Part shown: positions 1 through 8,050 of the stretch, in pieces
How positions within the stretch are numbered: position 1 is the first letter of the stretch
Layout of the letters: each line of letters opens with the position of its first letter
Assembly: GCA_002419295.1 (NCBI GenBank)
Contig: DIFW01000016.1
Span: forward strand, 9,043 to 68,809
DNA: 59,767 bases
Reading direction: 5' to 3'
Source: Patescibacteria group bacterium UBA5738
GTDB taxonomy: Bacteria > Patescibacteriota > Minisyncoccia > Minisyncoccales > UBA5738
Position numbers and translations under genes: made by a program
Notes under the pieces: generated by a model
The model's database searches: none
What the model was told of the DNA's origin: nothing
Seen by the model: only the letters and a program-made list of their open reading frames with translations

Positions 1-2
1 AG

Positions 3-1016
3 GGGTTGGAAGGCCGGGTTTACGCCGGGAAAATTCCTTACGAGAAAAAAGAATACGATCTGGGCGCGGTTCCGGAATTGCCGACAAAGATTATGCTTAA
101 TGTGGGCACGCCCGAAGGCGCGTTCAAAGCGTCGTTTTTGCCCAATGACGGAGTGGGATTGGCGCGAGTGGAATTTATTTTTGCCGACAAAGTGAAAGTG
201 CATCCGCTGGCGTTAATAAATTTCGCCAAATTAAAAGACAAAAAAGTTAAGGCGCAGATTGAGCGGATTACCGCCGGCTACAAAGACAAAAAAGAATTTT
301 TCGTGGATAAGCTTGCCGAAGGCATCGCCACGATCGCCGCGGCGTTTTATCCCAAACATGTGATCGTGCGGTTTTCGGATTTTAAAACCAACGAGTACAG
401 CGCGCTGTTGGGCGGCAAAGACTATGAGCCTTTGGAATCCAATCCGATGATCGGCTGGCGCGGCGCGTCCCGTTATTATGACCCGCGCTTCGAGCCGGCG
501 TTCGCGATGGAATGCGCGGCGATCAAAAAAGTGAGGGAGGCGATGGGTTTGGACAATGTGTGGGTGATGATTCCTTTTTGCCGCACGGTTGAGGAGGGCG
601 GGAAAGTTATCGATGTGATGAAAAAGAACGGTTTGGAATCAAACGCCAACGGTTTGAAAATTATGGTGATGTGCGAAATTCCCTCCAATGTGATTTTGGC
701 CGACCGGTTTTTGGATATTTTCGACGGAATGTCGATTGGTTCCAACGACTTGACGCAGTTGGCGCTGGGTTTGGATCGCGACGCCGGCCAGCTCACGCAC
801 ATTGCCGACGAGAACAACGAGGCGGTGAAAATTTTGGTGGCGCAGGCGATCAAGGCTTGCAAGGCCAGAGGCAAATATATCGGCATTTGCGGACAAGCGC
901 CCAGCGACTATCCGGAATTCGCGGAATTCATTATGAAAGAAGGCATCGAAACCATGTCGCTTAATCCCGACAGCGTGATGAAAACGATTATCAAATTGGG
1001 CGGTCTGCGGAAATAA
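3..1016 (+). CDS. ppsA: Phosphoenolpyruvate synthase, C-terminal part (5' end outside window)
   Basis: This is the C-terminal PEP-binding TIM-barrel domain of PEP synthase (pyruvate, water dikinase), which makes PEP from pyruvate and ATP for gluconeogenesis. The frame is open at the left window edge, so the N-terminal ATP-grasp and phosphohistidine domains lie upstream. Visible family motifs are GWRGASRYY, the IGSNDLTQLALGLDRD block near 736-783, and GICGQAPSDYPEF near 883-915, which carries the family's catalytic cysteine. The protein ends normally at TAA. A small minus-strand gene with its own terminator lies just downstream. Together with the FBP aldolase/phosphatase at 5670 it suggests a gluconeogenic branch. 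Confidence 0.93.
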   Translation, partial: GLEGRVYAGKIPYEKKEYDLGAVPELPTKIMLNVGTPEGAFKASFLPNDGVGLARVEFIFADKVKVHPLALINFAKLKDKKVKAQIERITAGYKDKKEFFVDKLAEGIATIAAAFYPKHVIVRFSDFKTNEYSALLGGKDYEPLESNPMIGWRGASRYYDPRFEPAFAMECAAIKKVREAMGLDNVWVMIPFCRTVEEGGKVIDVMKKNGLESNANGLKIMVMCEIPSNVILADRFLDIFDGMSIGSNDLTQLALGLDRDAGQLTHIADENNEAVKILVAQAIKACKARGKYIGICGQAPSDYPEFAEFIMKEGIETMSLNPDSVMKTIIKLGGLRK

Positions 1017-1038
1017 AAAAAGGCAATTTTAATTTGCC
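1015..1038 (-). terminator. Rho-independent terminator
   Basis: On the minus strand GGCAA pairs with TTGCC, extended by AATT, and is followed by six or seven T. It follows the stop of the small gene at 1029-1205 and also insulates it from ppsA. Confidence 0.6.
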
Positions 1039-1205
1039 AATTTATCTCCGATATATGATCCCGCATAGACTAATACACAACCAAAAAGGATCGCTACGAT
1101 TTCGATCAGATTATTTTTAACGATCAAATCTAAATTTGGGATCACCACTATCAGATATAGCAAAAACCCTGCGATTGTGCCTATCAATGTATGTATGAAA
1201 ATCAC
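1029..1205 (-). CDS. Small hydrophobic membrane protein (hypothetical)
   Basis: A 58-codon minus-strand frame encodes a peptide with two hydrophobic stretches (TIAGFLLYLIVVI and IVAILFGCVLVYAGSYIG), so a two-helix membrane protein is likely. A GAGGTGA sequence lies at the 5' end. The GTG at 1205 overlaps that site, and a TTG at 1187 is the alternative start, so the start is uncertain. A hairpin with a T-run follows the stop at once (1015-1038, minus strand), which supports a real transcript. No family is recognised. A second isolated small membrane gene on the minus strand is at 28294-28533. Confidence 0.45.
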   Translation of the reverse strand: MIFIHTLIGTIAGFLLYLIVVIPNLDLIVKNNLIEIVAILFGCVLVYAGSYIGDKLAN

Positions 1206-1291
1206 CTCGTTTTAAGACTATAATAAAAATTGACTTTGTCAACACTCGAGTTTGTTTTATTTGTTTGGAAATTGAAAATTATTTTAACTCT

Positions 1292-2281
1292 ATGTTTGAT
1301 GTAATCACTTTCGGGAGCGCGGCGTGGGACGCGTTTATGGATTTGCCGCCAAAATTCGTTAAAAAAAGCGCGCATTTCACTCCGGCAAAGGATTTGGTTT
1401 TTGATCTGGGGTCAAAAATCGATGTTCCCGCAACGCGGTTTGCCTTTGGCGGCGGCGGTGTGAACACCTCCCGGACATTTGCCGCGCAGGGCCTTAATAC
1501 CGCCTATTGCGGCATGGTGGGCGACGATATTCCCGGCCGGGAAGCGATTGAGTATCTGAAAGGATTGGGCGTTGACACTTCAATGGCGGCGATAACCGAT
1601 AAAATTTCCACCAACAGTTCCGTGGTGTTAAATGCTCCGGGGATGGATCGCGTGATTTTGGTTTATCGCGGCGCGTCGGAATTGCTGGAAAACAAAAATG
1701 TTCAATGGGACAAAATGAACGCCAAATTGTTTTATTTGGCACCGTTGTCGGGCAAATTATGCCGCTTGACCGAGCAAATCACCGCGCATGCCAAAAAACA
1801 AGGCGCGATGGTGGCGGCCAATTTGGGCAATTCACAGCTGGCGATGGGCCGGGCGTGCATTAAAAGCCTGTTGGCGCGCATTGATGTCTTGATTCTCAAC
1901 CAGGAGGAGGCGGCGATAATGGCCGAAGTTGATTATGCCGACGAAGCCGGCATTATTAAAAAAATTGTTCATATGCATTCGGGAATCAGCGTGATTACCA
2001 AAGGCGAAGCCGGCGCGATGGTGGTCGGCGGCGGCAAAATTTACAAAGCGAAATTGAAGAAATTCAAAATTGCCAATGTCACCGGCGCCGGAGACGCGTT
2101 CGGTTCAGGTTTTATGTCGGGAATGATGGCAAGCGGCAACGATATTGAATATTCAATGAAGCTGGCGCTGGTTAACGCCAAGCATTGCCTGTCTTCGCGC
2201 CGCGCCGAGGGCCTGCCGGCAAAACAGGACCGCCATCTGATCGAGCAAGAAAACATCAAAATCAAAATCCGTTCAATTTAA
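1292..2281 (+). CDS. PfkB-family (ribokinase-like) carbohydrate or nucleoside kinase
   Basis: A 329-residue cytoplasmic kinase of the PfkB/ribokinase superfamily, transferring phosphate from ATP to a sugar or nucleoside hydroxyl. Both family signatures are visible: FGGGGVNTSRTFAAQG near residue 50 and NVTGAGDAFGSGFMSG near residue 265, where the GAGD aspartate is the catalytic base. The start ATG at 1292 is preferred over the TTG at 1265 because MFDVITFGSAAWD matches the usual N-terminus. The substrate cannot be read from sequence; ribokinase, adenosine kinase and fructokinase are all possible. The gene is followed by a strong terminator. Confidence 0.88.
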   Translation: MFDVITFGSAAWDAFMDLPPKFVKKSAHFTPAKDLVFDLGSKIDVPATRFAFGGGGVNTSRTFAAQGLNTAYCGMVGDDIPGREAIEYLKGLGVDTSMAAITDKISTNSSVVLNAPGMDRVILVYRGASELLENKNVQWDKMNAKLFYLAPLSGKLCRLTEQITAHAKKQGAMVAANLGNSQLAMGRACIKSLLARIDVLILNQEEAAIMAEVDYADEAGIIKKIVHMHSGISVITKGEAGAMVVGGGKIYKAKLKKFKIANVTGAGDAFGSGFMSGMMASGNDIEYSMKLALVNAKHCLSSRRAEGLPAKQDRHLIEQENIKIKIRSI

Positions 2282-2296
2282 TTGATTGGGAAAACA

Positions 2297-2320
2297 AAAA
2301 AAAGCGCAATGCGCTTTTTT
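2297..2320 (+). terminator. Rho-independent terminator after PfkB kinase
   Basis: AGCGC-AAT-GCGCT hairpin flanked by an A-run and a T-run. The symmetry would let it work in both directions, between the kinase and the convergent surface-protein gene. Confidence 0.75.
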
Positions 2321-2344
2321 TGTTTTATGTGTTGCGTTGCTGTC

Positions 2345-3934
2345 TTATTGTTCCACGCAATAGAGCGCTCTTTGCACTGTATCGCAAACAGCGGGGCAAT
2401 TAGCGGGTTGGCCGACCTCTCCGGGGTTCCAGTGACCGGAGTATGTTCCGGCCCAATTTTGATTTTTGCTGGTGCTTTGGCCATAATAACAGCCGTCCCA
2501 ATAATAATGGCAAGTATTAGTTTGATAGCAAGTGTTGGCATAATTATAAGCGCCGCTACCGGTGGGTTGAAAATTGGTGAAGACTTGCGCGTTGGTCAAT
2601 TGGCCGAGTTCGTTGAATTGTATCGGATTTTGCAAATAATTGCCGCTGGCATCTACCGAAAACATATCATTGGGATCAGTGGCGACCAAATGCCATTCGC
2701 AGTTGGTGGTCGTGCCGATTTTTTCTCCGTTCCACAACGCCGCGCTGGGTAAAACATCGTGAGGTCGACGCGCAATATTTATTAGATTACAATTGCTTGT
2801 TCCTTGCTTGCAGGCAATCTCATACATCAGCGCTCTGTATATTCCAGTGAGGCCAGCCGCCGATGCCCGTGTTTGGCAGGCACGATCGGCGTTCTCCATT
2901 GTACTTCCGAGATTTGGAGTATGTACAACATAGTCATCGTAAACAATGCTAGTCACAAATATTTTTTTATTTCCAGCGGGTAAATCGGCGGTGCATCCTC
3001 CCACGGGAATAAACGGTCCGCCGCCGCCGAGACATTCCGCCCAACTGGTGCAACAATCATCGCCGATACACAATCCGTCCCGAGCTTTCACATAACCGGC
3101 CACATCCAGTTTTTGCCCCGGAGTGTTTGTTCCAATGCCGACATTGCCGCCATTATCGTTGATAATTACCTTGGAATTTGTCTTGCCGCCGCGGATATAG
3201 GTGTCCTCATCAACAGAATAATTAAAGTGGCTTTTATTATTTGTGCCGGCAAACACCGCCGTTCCTCCGTTGGCGGTACCTCTGGTAACATACAGAGTGC
3301 CATCAGGAGTGTTTGTTCCAATGCCGACATTGCCGTTATAACCCGCGATGGTTCCACCTCTACTGCCAAGTTTTATAGCTGAAACGGCATTGTTTTGCAA
3401 ACCGTAAATTCCCAGCGTGTTTGCCGCGTCAATGTCTGCCAAAAAGGCATCATCGCCAATTCTCAAAAATTGCGTTCCCGCACCCGCACCATTGTCGGCA
3501 ATATCCAATTTGCCTGCCGGAGAGCCAGTGCCGATGCCGACATTGCCGCCATCAGTTATTGTCATACGGTTGGCGCAAAGTCCACTACCACAACCGATAG
3601 TGTCATAAACCCAAAACTGAAGAGAGTTTCCATAGGTTCCTGTCATGTTGTAAATTTTCCATTGGTTTGCTATTCCGGGGTTGATTTTTGTGGAATTTAA
3701 AAGGGTTAAATAACCACCACTATCACCACCGCCAGTTGACATAAGTCCGCCGGTTGTCAAAGCTCCTTCTTTTGTTTGCGCGGTGCCGCCGGTGTTTATC
3801 GGGGCGGCGACATTGGGGTTGGGAGGATTGGAACCGGGCGGGGTCCATGCAAAAATCAGATAGCTTGCCGAAACCGAGAACACCAAAACTCCGGTCGATA
3901 ACGCCAACGCTTTGGCAAATTTTGTTTGTTTCAT
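2345..3934 (-). CDS. Secreted surface protein with GNVGIGT repeats and DUF1554-like C-terminal domain
   Basis: 529 residues. The N-terminus (MKQTKFAKALALSTGVLVFS) is a signal peptide or membrane anchor, followed by a proline-rich stretch. The middle holds at least three copies of a G(N)VGIGTxxPxxxLxV motif, a pattern seen in phage tail-fibre-like and surface proteins. The last 210 residues (from KKIFVTSIVYDDYVVH to RALYCVEQ) resemble the DUF1554/endostatin-like lectin fold, with several Cys pairs. Residues 1-48 are nearly identical to the gene at 4109-5509 and the C-terminal domains are clearly paralogous, so this is a tandem duplication. Surface display or carbohydrate binding is inferred, not shown. 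Confidence 0.8.
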   Translation of the reverse strand: MKQTKFAKALALSTGVLVFSVSASYLIFAWTPPGSNPPNPNVAAPINTGGTAQTKEGALTTGGLMSTGGGDSGGYLTLLNSTKINPGIANQWKIYNMTGTYGNSLQFWVYDTIGCGSGLCANRMTITDGGNVGIGTGSPAGKLDIADNGAGAGTQFLRIGDDAFLADIDAANTLGIYGLQNNAVSAIKLGSRGGTIAGYNGNVGIGTNTPDGTLYVTRGTANGGTAVFAGTNNKSHFNYSVDEDTYIRGGKTNSKVIINDNGGNVGIGTNTPGQKLDVAGYVKARDGLCIGDDCCTSWAECLGGGGPFIPVGGCTADLPAGNKKIFVTSIVYDDYVVHTPNLGSTMENADRACQTRASAAGLTGIYRALMYEIACKQGTSNCNLINIARRPHDVLPSAALWNGEKIGTTTNCEWHLVATDPNDMFSVDASGNYLQNPIQFNELGQLTNAQVFTNFQPTGSGAYNYANTCYQTNTCHYYWDGCYYGQSTSKNQNWAGTYSGHWNPGEVGQPANCPAVCDTVQRALYCVEQ

Positions 3935-4108
3935 TTTTATTTTTTTAAAATCTTTTTATAAATTCATTATAAATCAAAATAATTTAAAACAAAAATTATT
4001 TTCCGCAAAAAAAGTTCAGGGCTCATCGGCTCGGGGATGAATCTTGCCCGGCGGTTTGTCCCGGCGATGTTTGGCGGCGACAGGAAAACTTCGTTTACCC
4101 GGGACAGC

Positions 4109-5509
4109 TTATTGCTGTACGCAATAAAGCGCTTTTTGGGAACTGGCATCCATGCAGGGGGTACTGCAAAGCCCCATGCCGTTTAGCGGAGAAGATGCTC
4201 CCGCCCAATTCAAATCTTTGCTTGTGCTGTAACCATAGAAGCATCCGCGAATCGCCCCTCCCGTAATGTAGTCGCAGGTGCTGTATTGCAAGCAAGTATT
4301 CATCCGATCATAACCGCCATTACCCGTTGGCTGAAAATTTGTGAATACCCTTGCGTCGGTCAGGGTGCCGAATTCGTTATATTTTATCGGGTTTTGCAAA
4401 TAATTTCCGTCAGGGTTGACCGAGAACATATCGTTAGCGCCGGTCGCGACCAGGTGCCATTCGCAATTATTAGTCCCGCTGATTTTTCCCCCGTTCCACA
4501 GCGCCGCGCCGGGTAAAACATCCGTCGGATAACGCAAAACGGTAATAAGATTGCAATTGTTAAGTTGGGACAGCACGGTTTCATACATTAGCGCCAAATA
4601 TGTTCCTGAAAGACCAGCCGCCGCCGCCCGCGCCTGGCAGGCATTGTCGGCATTGGCCGTTGTGTATGTGAAATTTGCGGCGTGTACCAGCGCAACATCG
4701 TATGTGATGCTGGTGACGAATATTTTTTTATTTCCGGCGGGCAAAGGATCGGTGCAACCTGACACAGGAATGAAAGGGCTACCGCCGCCGCCCATGCATT
4801 CCTCCCATGTGGAACAGCACTGTCCTCCCAGACAAAGTTTGGTCCCAACATACACATTACCGGTTGGATTATTGATGTAAAGAGGGCGCAATGAATTCCA
4901 TGCTCCGTATTGGTTCTCCGAGTTGGTTAACAGAAAAAAAGTATTCGCGCCATCATTGCGCAACATCGCGCCGTAATTGCCGGCAACCATGCGCAGTTGG
5001 CCGTAGCCGGTGGACATTGTTGACTGCAATTCGCCGCTGGCCCGAACCGATCCGGCCACATCCAATTTTTGCGCCGGAATGGCGGTGCCGATACCGAGAT
5101 TGCCAGAATTTATCGTTGCTACCTCTGTGCCTCCATTAGTATTGATGAAATGGAAATTACCATTATACTCCCCAAAATACATATTGTTTCCCGTTGTCCC
5201 TGTTGAATAAATATAATGGTTGGCATCATTTGGCTCCAAATAAAGTCTGTTGGTGTTTCCGCCAGCATTGCCTCCGATACTAACACTGCCGCGGACATCC
5301 AACTTTTGCGTCGGGCTTTCAGTGCCGATGCCCAGATTGCCCAATTTTCCCTGCGCGTCGTTGCCGGTGTTTATCGGGGCGGCGACATTGGGGTTGGGAG
5401 GATTGGAACCGGGCGGGGTCCATGCAAAAATCAGATAACTTGCCGAAATCGAGAACACCAAAACTCCGGTTGATAATGCCAACGCTTTGGCAAATTTTGT
5501 TTGTTTCAT
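4109..5509 (-). CDS. Paralogous secreted surface protein with GIGT repeats and DUF1554-like domain
   Basis: 466 residues, a paralogue of the downstream gene at 2345-3934. The two share the first 48 residues, including the APINTG end of the Pro-rich segment, and the C-terminal DUF1554-like domain (KKIFVTSITYDVALVH to KALYCVQQ). The central repeat region is shorter, with two clear IGTxxPxQKLDV repeats, and largely different, as expected for a variable stalk. Both genes have near-identical upstream DNA: TATAAT at about 31 bases before the ATG (5540-5545 and 3966-3971), within matching AT-rich sequence. Each may have its own promoter. Confidence 0.8.
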   Translation of the reverse strand: MKQTKFAKALALSTGVLVFSISASYLIFAWTPPGSNPPNPNVAAPINTGNDAQGKLGNLGIGTESPTQKLDVRGSVSIGGNAGGNTNRLYLEPNDANHYIYSTGTTGNNMYFGEYNGNFHFINTNGGTEVATINSGNLGIGTAIPAQKLDVAGSVRASGELQSTMSTGYGQLRMVAGNYGAMLRNDGANTFFLLTNSENQYGAWNSLRPLYINNPTGNVYVGTKLCLGGQCCSTWEECMGGGGSPFIPVSGCTDPLPAGNKKIFVTSITYDVALVHAANFTYTTANADNACQARAAAAGLSGTYLALMYETVLSQLNNCNLITVLRYPTDVLPGAALWNGGKISGTNNCEWHLVATGANDMFSVNPDGNYLQNPIKYNEFGTLTDARVFTNFQPTGNGGYDRMNTCLQYSTCDYITGGAIRGCFYGYSTSKDLNWAGASSPLNGMGLCSTPCMDASSQKALYCVQQ

Positions 5510-5539
5510 TTTTACTGAAAATACTTTCTATATAAACTT

Positions 5540-5545
5540 ATTATA
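5540..5545 (-). promoter_or_regulatory. -10 box shared by the two surface-protein genes
   Basis: TATAAT on the minus strand lies 31 bases before the start of the 4109-5509 gene, and the same arrangement occurs at 3966-3971 before its paralogue. About 40 bases around both boxes are nearly the same. The -35 match (TTTTGT at 17-base spacing) is weak, so the call rests on conservation between the copies. Confidence 0.5.
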
Positions 5546-5669
5546 AAACAAAATAATTCAAAACAAAAATAAAAGTTATCCACAGTTTGCGATTTTCGCG
5601 CCGTTTATTGTTTTTGACAATTTGTATTATAATAGAATCGCGAGGTACAAAAAACAAAATTAAATTAAA

Positions 5670-6771
5670 ATGAGAATCAATATCAGCGTGATCAAGGCGG
5701 ATTTGGGCGCGATCGGCGGGCATATCCGCCCGTCAAAAGATTTGCTGGCGGCGGCGGAAAATCACATCAAAACGAAGAAGCAAGGGAATTTTGATTGATT
5801 GGCGCGTTAGTTTCACCGGCGACGACATCGCGATTTTGGCGACGCACAACAAAGGTATTGAAAATGAAAAAGTGCACCGGCTTTGCTGGGACGCGTTTAT
5901 CGCGGGAATGAAAGTCGCCAAAGATCAGGGGCTTTACGGCGCGGGCCAGGATTTGTTAAATCTCAAATTTTGCGGAACATGCAAAGGGCTGGGGCCGGCG
6001 GTGGCGGAAATGGAATTTGAAGAACGCGACGCCGAACCGTTCTTGATGATCGCCGCGGACAAAACCGATCCGGGAGCGTTTAACTTGCCGCTCTATTTGT
6101 CGTTTTGCGATCCGATGCACAATGCCGGCTTGGTGATTTCGCCGAAAATCCGGCAGGGATATGTCTTTCGCATTGTTGATTTATCGCCTTCGGATAAAGA
6201 AAAATTCATCGAACTGAAATCACCTGAGGAAATATATGATATCGCGGTGTTGTTGCGCGATCAGGAAAGATTCGCGATCGAGTCGATTGTTTCGCGCGCC
6301 GACGGCGAAATCGCGGCGGTTGCCAGCACCACCCGTTTGCACAACATTGCCGGCAAATATGCCGGAAAAGACGATCCGGTGATGATTGTCAGAACGCAAA
6401 AGGGGTTTCCGGGGTCCGGGGAAATTTTGTCGCCCTATTCGATAGGACATCTGGTGGCCGGGTTTATGCGCGGATCGCATCACGGCCCGCTAATGCCGGT
6501 CAAGCAGAATACCGCGATTTCGTTTTTCGACGGGCCGCCGATCGTGAGTGCCGCGGCCTACAGCGTTCACAACGGCAAGCTGACCGAAGCCGCGGATTGT
6601 TTTGATCAGCCGTATTGGGATTATGTCCGATCGCGCGTTTCCCGAAAAGCCGAAGACATCCGGCGGCAAGGGTTTTTTGGGCCGGCGATGCTGGGAATGG
6701 GGGAACTGGAATACACCGAAATGGCGCCCATCTTGAAAAATTTGGAGAAAAAGTTTAATATCAAAAAGTGA
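5670..6771 (+). CDS. fbp: Fructose-1,6-bisphosphate aldolase/phosphatase (archaeal type), interrupted by a +1 frameshift
   Basis: Bifunctional FBP aldolase/phosphatase, the unidirectional gluconeogenic enzyme known mainly from archaea and deep-branching bacteria. Starting at ATG 5670 the protein begins MRINISVIKADLGAIGGHIR, the family's N-terminus, but this frame stops at 5796-5798. The remainder (LIDWRVSFTGDDIAIL onward, to 6771) is in the next frame. Removing one G from the GGG at 5784-5786 restores one continuous protein of about 366 residues. Motifs include the metal-binding GDD, KTDPGAFNLPLYL-like and KYAGKDD; the last carries the Tyr, Lys and Asp known for the aldolase Schiff-base site. 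The shift may be a sequencing error or a recent mutation. Confidence 0.88.
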
Positions 6772-6805
6772 GCCGTTTGCACCAATCGCTTTTTGAAAAT
6801 ACAAA

Positions 6806-7255
6806 ATGAAAACCAATATCAAGGTTCTGGCCGTAATTTTGGCAATTCCGGTTTTGGCGGCGGTTTTGTTTTTGTTTTTTCCGCGGGAAAACGGGTCGGC
6901 GCGCGCGTCGGTGGACCGCACCGATTATCAAGCCGGCGAGACGATGGAGCTTGTAATGGAAAACGGGTTTGGACGGGAAATATGTTTTTCTTCTTGCTAT
7001 CCGTACATAATGGAAATTCAGAACGAAAAGGAAGAATGGGAGCCATATGTTTATCAGGATTGCGCGGTGCCGGATGTTGCGATTGACTGCGTTTCCGCGT
7101 CCGGTTCGAAAAAATTCCGAATTTTGCTGGACGATCCCATGATCGGCGCTCATCGCTTGAAAATACCCGTATGTTTTGATTGCTCCGCCGGGCAAAACTT
7201 TAAGTCCGACCAGATGCTGTATTCCGGAACATTTGCAATAAGCGATAAAAATTAA
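6806..7255 (+). CDS. Membrane-anchored protein with Ig-like fold (hypothetical)
   Basis: 149 residues. The N-terminal hydrophobic helix (residues 6-25) is a membrane anchor or uncleaved signal. The rest looks like a single beta-sandwich: VDRTDYQAGETMELVMEN is a typical opening of bacterial Ig-like domains, and five Cys in the exported part could form disulfides. No enzyme motif is present. It lies between the FBP aldolase/phosphatase and bL25 genes with no obvious functional link to either. Confidence 0.6.
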   Translation: MKTNIKVLAVILAIPVLAAVLFLFFPRENGSARASVDRTDYQAGETMELVMENGFGREICFSSCYPYIMEIQNEKEEWEPYVYQDCAVPDVAIDCVSASGSKKFRILLDDPMIGAHRLKIPVCFDCSAGQNFKSDQMLYSGTFAISDKN

Positions 7256-7295
7256 CATTAAAATTTCTTTCTGCGAAGAATGACAATAGAAAAAT

Positions 7296-7967
7296 ATGCT
7301 TACACTAAACGCGAAAATTAGAACCGAACAGGGGCGGAAAACGGAAGAATTGCGCCGGCAAGGATTTGTTCCCGCGGTTTTGTACGGGCCGGGGATTGAG
7401 AACAGAAATTTGGCGGTGGCGGCAAAGGATTTTTCCGACTTGCTTCGCCGCGCCGGCAAAACATCTTTGATTTCGCTGAAAATCGACGGCGTCAAAGACG
7501 ATTTTATGATTCTCATCAATGATTTTTCCGTTGATCCCATTAACGACAAAATCGTTCATATTGATTTGTATCAGCCCGACTTGAAAAAAGAAATTGAAGC
7601 CGAAGTGCCGCTGATTTTTGAAGGGGAAGCGCCGGCGGTGAAAGATTTGGGCGGCACCTTGGTGAAGAATTTTGACGAGATTACGGTTAAGGCTTTGCCC
7701 GCGGATTTGCCGCGCGAAATCAAGGTTGATATTGCCGTCTTGAAGACATTTGATGACGCGGTTATGGTGAAGGATTTGCCGATCGGGGCCAAGATTGAAT
7801 TGCTCAAAAATCCGGAAGAAATTGTGGCGCTGGTGATTGAGGCTCAGCAAATTGAAGAGGAACTGAGCCAGCCAATTGAAGAAAATGTCGAAAGCGTCGC
7901 CAAAGTGGAAAAGGAAAAGAAGGATGAAGTGAGCGAAGAAGAAGCCGCGCCGTCGGCAAAAAAATAG
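7296..7967 (+). CDS. rplY: 50S ribosomal protein bL25 (CTC/TL5 form)
   Basis: A 223-residue two-domain L25. The N-terminal 5S rRNA-binding domain (residues 1-95) starts LNAKIRTEQGRKTEELRRQGFVPAVLYG, the hallmark of the family. The C-terminal TL5-like beta domain covers about 96-185. It ends in a charged Glu/Lys-rich tail. It binds 5S rRNA in the large subunit. Expression ends at the strong hairpin at 7992-8022, which doubles as part of the next promoter. Confidence 0.93.
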   Translation: MLTLNAKIRTEQGRKTEELRRQGFVPAVLYGPGIENRNLAVAAKDFSDLLRRAGKTSLISLKIDGVKDDFMILINDFSVDPINDKIVHIDLYQPDLKKEIEAEVPLIFEGEAPAVKDLGGTLVKNFDEITVKALPADLPREIKVDIAVLKTFDDAVMVKDLPIGAKIELLKNPEEIVALVIEAQQIEEELSQPIEENVESVAKVEKEKKDEVSEEEAAPSAKK

Positions 7968-7991
7968 TTTTCGCGCCTTTGAGGAATGAAG

Positions 7992-8022
7992 CGCGCCGGG
8001 TTGCCAATGCCGGCGCGTTTTT
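7992..8022 (+). terminator. Terminator of rplY whose loop contains the next gene's -35 box
   Basis: A perfect 8-bp stem, CGCGCCGG (7992-7999) with CCGGCGCG (8010-8017), followed by TTTTT. The 10-base loop contains TTGCCA, the -35 hexamer of the promoter at 8001-8029. Confidence 0.85.
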
Positions 8023-8029
8023 GTATAAT
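8001..8029 (+). promoter_or_regulatory. Sigma-70-type promoter overlapping a terminator
   Basis: TTGCCA (8001-8006), a 17-base spacer, and TATAAT (8024-8029). Transcription would begin near 8036, leaving about 15 bases before the ATG at 8051. The spacer is the 3' arm and T-run of the rplY terminator. The downstream GAGGGCGT matches the start region of the rpsP and khpA promoters. Confidence 0.75.
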
Positions 8030-8050
8030 GAGGGCGTAATAATTATCACA

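Noticed and set aside
2282..2752. Plus-strand ORF opposite the first surface protein
   Set aside because: It is the antisense shadow of a convincing minus-strand gene; similar long shadows occur opposite dnaE, miaB and prfA.
5784..5798. Programmed ribosomal frameshift in the FBP aldolase/phosphatase
   Set aside because: There is no slippery heptamer plus pseudoknot that I can see, and the family is not known to use frameshifting. A one-base error or mutation is simpler.
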